From: an uncultured Sediminibacterium sp. | GTDB taxonomy: Bacteria > Bacteroidota > Bacteroidia > Chitinophagales > Chitinophagaceae | DNA: 34,343 bases | Assembly: GCA_937911175.1 (NCBI GenBank) | Contig: CALDSE010000009.1 | Location: forward strand, 1 to 34,343 | Reading direction: 5' to 3' | Part shown: positions 16,728 to 24,211 of the stretch, in pieces | Numbering within the stretch: position 1 is the first letter of the stretch | Layout: each line of letters opens with the position of its first letter | Notes under the pieces: generated by a model | The model's database searches: none | What the model saw: only the letters and a program-made list of their open reading frames with translations | What the model was told of the DNA's origin: nothing | Made by a program: the position numbers and the translations under genes

Positions 16728-18119
16728 ATGAAATTAATTAGTATTGCATTTTCTTTATTTTGCTTGACCATTTCTTTTTCAGTGAAAGCGCAAGTAAAAA
16801 AAGTATTAGCAGATAAAATTATTGCCACTGTGGGTGATAAATTTATTTTAAAATCAGATGTTGAAAATGCCATTGGCGATTATAAGCGTCAAGCGCAAGG
16901 TCAAGAAAATATAGGTATACCTTCTGAGTGTCAAATCGTGGAAGGTCAATTAATTCGCAAGGCCTTAGTATTACAAGCACTCATCGATTCTATCATAGTT
17001 ACAGAAGAAGACGTAGAAGTAGCGATGGAAAGTCGTGTTCGTAGTTTCATTCAACAATTTGGCTCTAAAGAAGTATTAGAAGAAGTAGCAGGCCGTACTG
17101 TCTTCCAACTAAAAGAAGATTTTCGCATTTTAATTAAAGAGCAAAAATTAGCTGACGAAATGCAGGCTAAAATTGTAGAAAAAGTTAAGATCACCCCTAC
17201 TGAAGTTAAAAATTACTATGAAAAAATACCTTTAGATAGCCTGCCTCTATATGAAAGCGAAGTGCAAGTAACAGAATTAGTGATGCATCCTAAAGCCAAT
17301 AGAGATGTGGAAGAATATGTGATCCAACAAATGTTAGAGTATAGAAAACAAATTGAGTCAGGTGCTAATAAATTTGATCAATTAGTTAAATTATATTCCG
17401 AAGACCCTAGTGCCAAGGAAAACCTAGGCATGTTTAATTTAAACCGTAACGAGAAAAATTTTGATCCTGCATTTATGTCGGGTTCTTTCCGTTTAAAAGA
17501 AGGTCAAATTTCTGCCCCTATTAAATCTAAATTCGGCTACCATATTATTCAGCTTGTTTCAAGATCAGGTGATGAAGCGGTGGTAAAACATATTTTACGT
17601 ATTCCTCCAATTACCAACGACGAAATCAATGAAACAAAATTGTTTTTAGATAGTATTAGAAAAGAGATGACCGCTAATAGATTAAGTTTTGGCGAAGCCG
17701 TTAATAAGTTTAGTGATGATGAAGGCAGTAAGTTTAGTGGTGGTGCTATCACTGGTCGTGATGGATCTACTTATGTAAATATTGACCAATTAGACAAAGA
17801 AATGGTGGTCTTAATGAAGAATATGAAGCCAGGTGATATCTCTACACCACAGGTATACTTAGACGATCGTGGTAGAAAAACAGTAAGACTTATTTATTTT
17901 AAAGAGCGTACTATACCGCATAGAGAAAATTTAAAAGAAGATTATAATAAAGTTGCACAACGTGCACTAGAAGAAAAAAAGGCAAAGTCAATGGAGACTT
18001 GGTTTAAAGAGCATGTTCCTAGTTATTATGTTTTTGTTGATGATTCTTTTCAAGGCTGCGTTGAATTAACGGATTGGACTAAGGTGGCCAATCAGATTGT
18101 GAAAGAAAAAACGTTTTAA
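16728..18119 (+). CDS. SurA-like periplasmic peptidyl-prolyl isomerase/chaperone
   Basis: Periplasmic chaperone that helps outer membrane proteins fold. The 463-residue product has a signal peptide (MKLISIAFSLFCLTISFSVKAQ), a SurA N-terminal helical domain (ADKIIATVGDKFILKSDVEN onward), then two parvulin-type PpiC domains (about 178-275 and 280-385). The first contains FDQLVKLYSEDPSAKENLG and FGYHIIQLVSR; the second contains NKFSDDEGSKFSGGAI. It starts 68 bases after infB and the pirin gene follows after 14 bases, so it may be partly read through from the rimP operon; a short inverted repeat lies in the gap before it. Bacteroidota genomes usually carry several such proteins, so I do not assign the name surA. 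Confidence 0.9.
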   Translation: MKLISIAFSLFCLTISFSVKAQVKKVLADKIIATVGDKFILKSDVENAIGDYKRQAQGQENIGIPSECQIVEGQLIRKALVLQALIDSIIVTEEDVEVAMESRVRSFIQQFGSKEVLEEVAGRTVFQLKEDFRILIKEQKLADEMQAKIVEKVKITPTEVKNYYEKIPLDSLPLYESEVQVTELVMHPKANRDVEEYVIQQMLEYRKQIESGANKFDQLVKLYSEDPSAKENLGMFNLNRNEKNFDPAFMSGSFRLKEGQISAPIKSKFGYHIIQLVSRSGDEAVVKHILRIPPITNDEINETKLFLDSIRKEMTANRLSFGEAVNKFSDDEGSKFSGGAITGRDGSTYVNIDQLDKEMVVLMKNMKPGDISTPQVYLDDRGRKTVRLIYFKERTIPHRENLKEDYNKVAQRALEEKKAKSMETWFKEHVPSYYVFVDDSFQGCVELTDWTKVANQIVKEKTF

Positions 18120-18133
18120 TTTTACTTACTCCT

Positions 18134-18853
18134 ATGTCATCTATTTTTTATCCAGCGCATGAAAGAGGCCATGTTCAATTTGATTGGCTAGATACTTATC
18201 ATAGTTTTAGTTTTGGACAATACCATGATCCTACTAAAATTCATTTTGGAGCGCTGCGTGTTTTAAATGATGATAAAATTGACGCAGGTATGGGTTTTGG
18301 CACCCATCCCCATGATAACATGGAAATTATTACCATTCCTTTATTCGGAGACTTACACCATAGAGATAGCACAGGAAGAGATTGTATCATTAAAGAGCAC
18401 GATGTTCAAATAATGAGTGCAGGTTCAGGCATCAAACATAGCGAGGTCAATCCCAATAAAGATAAAAGGGTAGAATTATTCCAAATTTGGATCTTCCCGA
18501 AAGAAAGAAATATTACCCCTAGGTATGATCAAAAATCATTTCTTCCAGAAGACAGGGTGGATCAACTGCTCACGGTAGTTTCTCCCAATGAGCCTAATAC
18601 CTTATTCATCAACCAAGATGCTTGGTTGTCCTTGGGTCATTTTAAAAAGCCATTTACTACTAAATACCCTATGCACCAGGCAGGCCAAGGCCTTTTTGCC
18701 ATCTGTATTGAAGGGACTTGCACCGTGGGAGGTCAAGTCTTAGGTCGTAGAGATGCAGTGGGCATTTCGGGGGTAGAAGCGGTCCAAATTGAAGCGACTG
18801 CAGGCTCCGACCTGCTACTTATTGAGATTCCTCATTTTACGACGGGGGCTTAG
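18134..18853 (+). CDS. Pirin-family bicupin protein (YhhW-like)
   Basis: A 239-residue bicupin. The N-terminal cupin holds the metal ligands His58 and His60 (FGTHPHDNMEI) and His102 and Glu104 (SGIKHSEVNP), matching the YhhW/pirin set. The motif WLDTYHSFSFGQYHDPTKIH is characteristic of the group. YhhW-like members have quercetin dioxygenase activity in vitro, but the physiological role is unknown. The C-terminal cupin lacks the metal ligands, as is usual. It sits 14 bases after the SurA-like gene and probably shares its transcript. Confidence 0.9.
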   Translation: MSSIFYPAHERGHVQFDWLDTYHSFSFGQYHDPTKIHFGALRVLNDDKIDAGMGFGTHPHDNMEIITIPLFGDLHHRDSTGRDCIIKEHDVQIMSAGSGIKHSEVNPNKDKRVELFQIWIFPKERNITPRYDQKSFLPEDRVDQLLTVVSPNEPNTLFINQDAWLSLGHFKKPFTTKYPMHQAGQGLFAICIEGTCTVGGQVLGRRDAVGISGVEAVQIEATAGSDLLLIEIPHFTTGA

Positions 18854-18896
18854 AAATTTTTTTACTTCTTTACTAGTATCCAATAGCTAACTATTG

Positions 18897-18904
18897 TAAA
18901 TTTG
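18897..18904 (+). promoter_or_regulatory. Candidate -7 element for the PurF-like gene
   Basis: TAAATTTG is an exact match to TAnnTTTG, 19 bases before the ATG at 18924. No clear TTG lies 17-23 bases upstream, so the promoter is supported only by the -7 element. Confidence 0.4.
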
Positions 18905-18923
18905 GGGCTCCTTAAACTCCATC

Positions 18924-20771
18924 ATGAGCGACGAAATCAAACACGAATGTGGCCTAGCCTATATTCGACTTAGAAAGCCTCTTTCTTATTATCTTCAAAA
19001 AAGAGGGTCGGTTACCTACGGATTAAACAAATTATACTTGTTGATGGAAAAACAGCACAATCGTGGTCAAGATGGTGCGGGTTTAGCTACACTTAAATTA
19101 AATATTGAACCAGGCAATCCTTTCTTATATCGATTACGCAGTAATGCACAACAACCTATTGCCGATTTATTTTATAAAATAGGTTTAGAAATACAAGAGC
19201 TTGAAAAGTTTCAACCAGATATTGCCAAACATCCAGGTTTAATGAAAGGACATCTTCCTTTTATGGGTGAAATTTTATTGGGTCATTTGCGTTACGGCAC
19301 CCAAGGAAAAAACAATCTTGATTTTTGTCATCCTTTTATCAAGCGCAATTTAATACCAGGTAAAAATTTAGCCTTAGCAGGTAATTTTAATTTAGTCAAT
19401 ACCGACGAATTATTTGAAAAAATTAATTTAGACCCAGCTCCTTTTGAAAAACAAAGTGATTTAGCAGCCATGATGGAAGTGATTCATCATTTCCTAAGCA
19501 ACGAAGAATCAATTAATCCTAATAATCCCAATATTACTAATGCATTAAAAAAGGCGCTGCCTTTATTTGACGGAGGCTTTACAGTGGGTGGTTTGGTAGG
19601 TAATGGTCATAGCTTTATTTTAAGAGATGCCCATGGTATCAGACCTGCTTATTATTATATCGATGATGAAGTAATTGTAGCAGCCAGCGAGAGAGCTGCT
19701 ATTAGAACTACATTTAATGTGGGTGAAAACGAAGTCTTAGAACTCATGCCTGGACAAGCATTACTAGTAGACGATGAAGGAAATTACAAGATTGAACAAA
19801 TTATTGAACCTAAAGAAAGACGCGCTTGCTCATTTGAAAGAATTTATTTTTCAAGAGGTAGCGATGAAAAAATTTACAGAGAAAGAATTGCATTGGGCAA
19901 TCATTTAAGTAAAATAGTTTTAGAGCGTATTGAAAAGGATTTAAAAAATACTATTTTCTCTTATATACCCAATACAGCTGAAGTAGCTTTTTATGGCTTG
20001 GTAAAAGGAATGGAAACATACCTTAATAAAATTAAAGTTGAAAGAATTTTAAGTTGGGGTACTGATGTGACTGAGGAGAAGTTAGAGGCCATGATTAATC
20101 GTAAGATTAGACAAGAAAAAATTGCCATTAAAGATGTGAAACTACGCACTTTCATTACAGAAGATACCAATAGAAATGAGATGGTACAACACGTATACGA
20201 TATTACCTATGGTACAGTGCGCAAGGATGAAGATACCTTAGTGATTATTGATGATAGTATTGTAAGAGGCACCACTTTAAAAGAAAGCATTATAAGAATG
20301 TTGTCTCGCTTAGGTCCTAAAAAAATAATAGTGGTTTCTTCTGCCCCTCAAATTAGATACCCCGACTGTTATGGAATAGATATGAGCAAGATGAATGATT
20401 TCATTGCCTTTAGAGCAGTGATTGCCTTATTGAATGAGAAGGGTATGACGAATGTTATTGACGAGACCTATCAAAAAATAATTGCTTTAGAAGCTTCTAA
20501 TGAATTACATACTGAAAATGTGGTACGTCAATTATACAAACCATTTACGCCTGAAGAAATTTCAGATAAAATTGCGCAGTTAATTACCCCTGAAGATATT
20601 AAAATACCTGTTGAAGTTATTTATCAAACAATTGAAGCTTTACATGATTGTTGTCCTACCAATACCGGCGACTGGTATTTCACGGGCAACTATCCCACAC
20701 CTGGGGGTAATAAGGTTTGTAATAAAGCCTTTAAAAATTATGTAGAAGGGAAAAATGTCAGAGGGTATTAA
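18924..20771 (+). CDS. PurF-like protein: class II glutamine amidotransferase with phosphoribosyltransferase domain
   Basis: Resembles glutamine phosphoribosylpyrophosphate amidotransferase, the first enzyme of purine synthesis. At 615 residues it is about 100 longer than typical PurF. An eight-residue leader precedes Cys9 (KHECGLAY), the expected N-terminal nucleophile after processing. HNRGQDGAGL (45-54) and GHLRYGTQG (120-128) match the glutaminase domain. Instead of the usual NGN of the oxyanion hole it reads AGNFNLVN (Asn154, Phe155, Asn156). The phosphoribosyltransferase domain has the PRPP loop VIIDDSIVRGTT near 438. The C-terminal extension carries CCPTNTGDWYFTGNYPTPGG and another Cys, so an Fe-S cluster is possible. 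Large forms like this occur in Bacteroidota; whether it is the housekeeping PurF or a divergent paralogue cannot be decided from this window. Confidence 0.8.
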   Translation: MSDEIKHECGLAYIRLRKPLSYYLQKRGSVTYGLNKLYLLMEKQHNRGQDGAGLATLKLNIEPGNPFLYRLRSNAQQPIADLFYKIGLEIQELEKFQPDIAKHPGLMKGHLPFMGEILLGHLRYGTQGKNNLDFCHPFIKRNLIPGKNLALAGNFNLVNTDELFEKINLDPAPFEKQSDLAAMMEVIHHFLSNEESINPNNPNITNALKKALPLFDGGFTVGGLVGNGHSFILRDAHGIRPAYYYIDDEVIVAASERAAIRTTFNVGENEVLELMPGQALLVDDEGNYKIEQIIEPKERRACSFERIYFSRGSDEKIYRERIALGNHLSKIVLERIEKDLKNTIFSYIPNTAEVAFYGLVKGMETYLNKIKVERILSWGTDVTEEKLEAMINRKIRQEKIAIKDVKLRTFITEDTNRNEMVQHVYDITYGTVRKDEDTLVIIDDSIVRGTTLKESIIRMLSRLGPKKIIVVSSAPQIRYPDCYGIDMSKMNDFIAFRAVIALLNEKGMTNVIDETYQKIIALEASNELHTENVVRQLYKPFTPEEISDKIAQLITPEDIKIPVEVIYQTIEALHDCCPTNTGDWYFTGNYPTPGGNKVCNKAFKNYVEGKNVRGY

Positions 20772-20791
20772 TTAGAAATAAACGTATTCAC

Positions 20792-20825
20792 AAAAAAGGA
20801 TCCTAACTTATTAGGATCCTTTTTT
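20792..20825. terminator. Bidirectional intrinsic terminator
   Basis: AAAAAAGGATCCTAA (20792-20806) and TTAGGATCCTTTTTT (20811-20825), perfect 15-base arms with loop CTTA. On both strands the G/C-containing stem is followed by T6, so it can end both the PurF-like transcript and the converging ketoacyl synthase transcript (stop at 20847). Confidence 0.92.
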
Positions 20826-20846
20826 ATAAGTGAACTATTATAATAC

Positions 20847-21911
20847 TTAAACTCTATAACAAATAGCATTAATATTCATACCTGCACCAACGGATGCGAA
20901 TATAACAACGTCTCCTTTATCTAATTGGTGTTCCTTGTACTTGCCACGCTTTACCATATCGTATAAAGTAGGAATAGTAGCAACCGAGCTATTACCTAAT
21001 TCGTGAATGCTCATAGGCATTACATTTTCAGGAATATCTTTAATGCCGTATAATTTAAACAAGGCCTTAATAAAACCTTCATCCATTTTTTCATTGGCCT
21101 GGTGTAAAAAGAATTTTTTCACCTCATGAATATCAACCCCTGCTTTTTCAATACATTCTTTCATCGCAATAGGCACGTTCTTAATAGCATACTCATATAC
21201 CTTACGACCTTTCATCTTAATATATCTTGTAGCCTCATCTCCTTCTGGATGATATGACTTGCCTAAGTATAAGTAGTAAGCTTCATCCATGCAGTGGCTT
21301 TGCACACTGCTAGCGAGTATACCACTGGTGTTATCTGTTGAATTTTCAACAATGCAGGCGCCGGCACCATCACTAAAAATCATGCTGTCTCTATCGTGTG
21401 GGTCTATGACTCTGCTTAAAGTTTCAGCCCCTATGACCAAACATCTTTTAGCTAAGCCCGATTTTATAAAAGAATCGGCATGTATAACGCCTTGTATCCA
21501 ACCCGGGCAACCAAATAATAAATCATAGGCTACGCAACTAGGATTACGAATACCTAATAAATTTTTTACCCTTGAGGCAATGGAAGGGACGGCATCGGAT
21601 TGAATCGTACCTGCAATAACATTACCGAAATTATGGGCTACAATAATTTGGTCAATGGTTTCAGGGTCAATGCCTGCATCTTCAATGGCTAAGGCAGCTG
21701 CCTTGAATGCTAGGTCAGAGGTATTTACATTTTCTTCAGCATACCTTCTTTCATAAATACCTGTGATATCTTTAAATTTCTCAAAAATTTCGGCATTGGG
21801 TGTATTAATTAATACCCCATCTTCTCCATAAAAGCTATGGTCGCTAAAGGAATCATTGGGTATTACAAGACCAGGTATATAGCTGCCTGTTCCAGTGATA
21901 ATGGTTGCCAT
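20847..21911 (-). CDS. 3-oxoacyl-ACP synthase III (FabH/KAS III) family protein
   Basis: Thiolase-fold condensing enzyme of 354 residues. The catalytic triad of KAS III is present: Cys135 (LLFGCPGW), His270 (FFLHQANEKM) and Asn307 (HELGNSSVATIP). The C-terminal GAGMNINAICYRV is typical of this group. It is somewhat longer than E. coli FabH (317), and the 20-50 region (SFYGEDGVLINTPNAEIFEK) is an insertion seen in FabH-like secondary-metabolism or specialised starter enzymes. It is therefore not certain that this is the housekeeping FabH. Last gene of the minus-strand cluster kdsD-manC-KAS III, 62 bases after manC, closed by the bidirectional terminator. Confidence 0.88.
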   Translation of the reverse strand: MATIITGTGSYIPGLVIPNDSFSDHSFYGEDGVLINTPNAEIFEKFKDITGIYERRYAEENVNTSDLAFKAAALAIEDAGIDPETIDQIIVAHNFGNVIAGTIQSDAVPSIASRVKNLLGIRNPSCVAYDLLFGCPGWIQGVIHADSFIKSGLAKRCLVIGAETLSRVIDPHDRDSMIFSDGAGACIVENSTDNTSGILASSVQSHCMDEAYYLYLGKSYHPEGDEATRYIKMKGRKVYEYAIKNVPIAMKECIEKAGVDIHEVKKFFLHQANEKMDEGFIKALFKLYGIKDIPENVMPMSIHELGNSSVATIPTLYDMVKRGKYKEHQLDKGDVVIFASVGAGMNINAICYRV

Positions 21912-21973
21912 TTGGGAAATTTAGGTTTATGAAGCTAATGCGTTCTAAACTAAGATAAGAATTTCTGCCGAAT

Positions 21974-23059
21974 TTAGATGTATTTATCGCCCTTATGTCT
22001 TTTTACTTCAGCAACATATTCTTTAATGGATTGCTCTTTTTCTTTACTGCAAATAAGAAGTACATCCTTGGTGTCTACTACAATAAAATCATCTAAGCCC
22101 TGCACCACCACTAATTTATCCTTAGGTGCATTAATCATACATTTCGTAGCGTCAATTACAATCACATTATCAGAAGCCACGGCGTTGGCGAAATAATCTT
22201 TCTCCATGGCCTCATAAGCACTATTCCAAGTACCTAAATCACTCCATCCAAAGCTTGCAGGTATTACATATACATTATCTGCTTTTTCCATAATGGCAAT
22301 ATCAATAGATATATTTACACACTGCGGATATATTTTTTGAATAGATTGTTTTTCTGATGCCGTATTAAAATTTGCTTTTTCCCCATCAAATAATTCAAAC
22401 ATTTCTGGTTGGTACTTTTCAAAAGCAGCAATAATAGTGCTTGCTTTCCATGCAAAAATACCGGCGTTCCATAAAAAATCGCCACTGGCTAAAAAGGACG
22501 CTGCAATTTCTACAGTGGGCTTTTCGGTAAATGTTTTTACTTTATAAACGCCCTTGCTTACTTCTAGTCCCTCATATTGAATATAACCATAACCAGTATT
22601 GGGATTTGTAGGCATAATACCTAAGGTAGCCAAGGCCTTGATATTCGAAACAAAATCAAGTGATTGTTCTACAATTTTTTGAAAATTTTCTTGCTCTAAA
22701 ATTAAGTGATCACTTGGGGCTACTACAAAAGTGGCTTGAGGATCCTTCTGGGCTAATTTAAAAGAGATATAAGCTATGCAAGGCGCTGTATTTTTTTTAC
22801 TAGGCTCTGCTAAAATATTTTCTTTCGGTAAATTAGGTAATTGTTTTTCTACAATAGAAACATATTCTTCTGAAGTAACAATGTAAATATTCTCAGCTGG
22901 TATAAACTGCGTATATCTTTCGTAGGTCCACTGAATTAAAGTTTTCCCCGTATTAAGTACATCTAAAAATTGCTTAGGATAAGCCGTTCTACTCATTGGC
23001 CAAAATCTGCTTCCTATTCCTCCAGCCATAATGGCTACATAATGATGTTTGTTTTGCAT
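21974..23059 (-). CDS. manC: Mannose-1-phosphate guanylyltransferase
   Basis: Makes GDP-mannose from mannose-1-phosphate and GTP, the precursor of mannosylated envelope sugars and of GDP-fucose. The 361-residue product has the nucleotidyltransferase signature AIMAGGIGSRFWPMSRTAYP (9-28) with KQFL following, the sugar-binding motif FTEKPTVE near 178, and FLWNAGIFAWK near 195. It lacks the C-terminal phosphomannose isomerase domain of bifunctional AlgA/ManC enzymes, as usual in Bacteroidota. It starts 13 bases after the end of the arabinose-5-phosphate isomerase gene and is surely co-transcribed with it. Confidence 0.93.
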   Translation of the reverse strand: MQNKHHYVAIMAGGIGSRFWPMSRTAYPKQFLDVLNTGKTLIQWTYERYTQFIPAENIYIVTSEEYVSIVEKQLPNLPKENILAEPSKKNTAPCIAYISFKLAQKDPQATFVVAPSDHLILEQENFQKIVEQSLDFVSNIKALATLGIMPTNPNTGYGYIQYEGLEVSKGVYKVKTFTEKPTVEIAASFLASGDFLWNAGIFAWKASTIIAAFEKYQPEMFELFDGEKANFNTASEKQSIQKIYPQCVNISIDIAIMEKADNVYVIPASFGWSDLGTWNSAYEAMEKDYFANAVASDNVIVIDATKCMINAPKDKLVVVQGLDDFIVVDTKDVLLICSKEKEQSIKEYVAEVKRHKGDKYI

Positions 23060-23072
23060 ACTTATCTTTGAT

Positions 23073-24035
23073 TTATAAAATCCCCTCTTTCATTAAGTCG
23101 TGTATATGTATCATTCCCACAAAACTATTGTCTTTCGCTACTATTAATTGACTTATATCTTTTTGTTCCATCAAGGCCAAGGCTTCTACTGCTAATGCAT
23201 AAGGCGCAATGGTAATAGGGCCTGCGTGAAATATAGTAGCTGCTGTTAAGTCTTGAATACTTGAATGATTTTCTAACATTCTACGAATATCTCCATCTGT
23301 AATAATACCTAATACTTTTTCGTTTTCATCTATCACTACTGCGGCGCCTAATCTGTTTTTAGAAATTACAAGTATCACTTCCTTTAAAGGTGTACTAGTA
23401 TGAACAGATGGTTTTGGATTTACTTGCGCCATTTGACCTGTAGTCAATGTTAATCTTTTTCCCAAATTACCTCCAGGGTGAAATTTTGCAAAATCACTTG
23501 CCTTAACTTTTTTCAATTCCATTAAACAGATAGCCATCGCATCTCCCATAGCCATTTGTGCAGTCGTAGAAGAAGTAGGTGCTAAATTATGTGCGCAAGC
23601 TTCTTTATCTACCGTAGTATTAATGACCCATTTTGCATGACTCGCTAAATAACTTTCGGTATTACCCACCATGGCAATAATGGAATTGCCAAAGCTATTT
23701 ACAAGTTGTACTAAATTTTTTATTTCAGGACTTTCGCCACTTTTGCTAATAATTAAAACAAGGTCTTTTTGATTGATCATACCTGAATCGCCATGGATGG
23801 CATCAGCAGCATGTAGAAATAAGGCAGGGGTTCCAGTGGAGTTACAAGTAGCTACCATTTTTTGAGCAATGATGGCGCTTTTACCAATACCACTTACTAC
23901 TAATCTTCCTTCCGAAGTATAAATAGCTTTCACCGCTTCTATAAAAGGGGTATCTATAAATTTTTGTAAGCCAGTAATGGCTGCCGCTTCAATTTCTAGC
24001 GTTCTTTGGGCAATAGCGGTTATTTGTTTATCCAT
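23073..24035 (-). CDS. kdsD: D-arabinose-5-phosphate isomerase (KpsF/GutQ/KdsD type)
   Basis: Interconverts ribulose-5-phosphate and arabinose-5-phosphate, the first step toward Kdo in lipopolysaccharide. Structure: SIS domain (about 20-175, with VVSGIGKSAIIAQKMVATCN and IISKSGESPEIKNLVQ), then two CBS domains (about 195-320). The conserved HPGGNLGKRL links them. I chose the ATG at 24035 (MDKQITAIAQRTLEIEAAAI, 320 residues); an upstream ATG at 24080 would add 15 hydrophobic residues but would lie before a good -7 promoter element (24061-24054). First gene of the envelope-sugar cluster with manC. Confidence 0.92.
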   Translation of the reverse strand: MDKQITAIAQRTLEIEAAAITGLQKFIDTPFIEAVKAIYTSEGRLVVSGIGKSAIIAQKMVATCNSTGTPALFLHAADAIHGDSGMINQKDLVLIISKSGESPEIKNLVQLVNSFGNSIIAMVGNTESYLASHAKWVINTTVDKEACAHNLAPTSSTTAQMAMGDAMAICLMELKKVKASDFAKFHPGGNLGKRLTLTTGQMAQVNPKPSVHTSTPLKEVILVISKNRLGAAVVIDENEKVLGIITDGDIRRMLENHSSIQDLTAATIFHAGPITIAPYALAVEALALMEQKDISQLIVAKDNSFVGMIHIHDLMKEGIL

Positions 24036-24053
24036 ATGCGGTTTAAGAATCAG

Positions 24054-24061
24054 CAAAGTTA
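24054..24061 (-). promoter_or_regulatory. Candidate -7 element for the kdsD-manC operon
   Basis: On the minus strand TAACTTTG, an exact TAnnTTTG, ends 18 bases before the ATG at 24035. No convincing TTG was found at the -33 distance. Its position argues for the shorter kdsD start. Confidence 0.4.
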
Positions 24062-24211
24062 ACGTTTCAAGCATATTCATCCCTATTTTTAAAAAATCCT
24101 TAAAAAAAAGATTTTCAGTAAAATATTAGAGGACTTGAGTAATAGTGAATTAAATTCGCTAACTTATATAGCTATTTTAAACCGAAATAGTTGATTTTAA
24201 GATAATTACAG

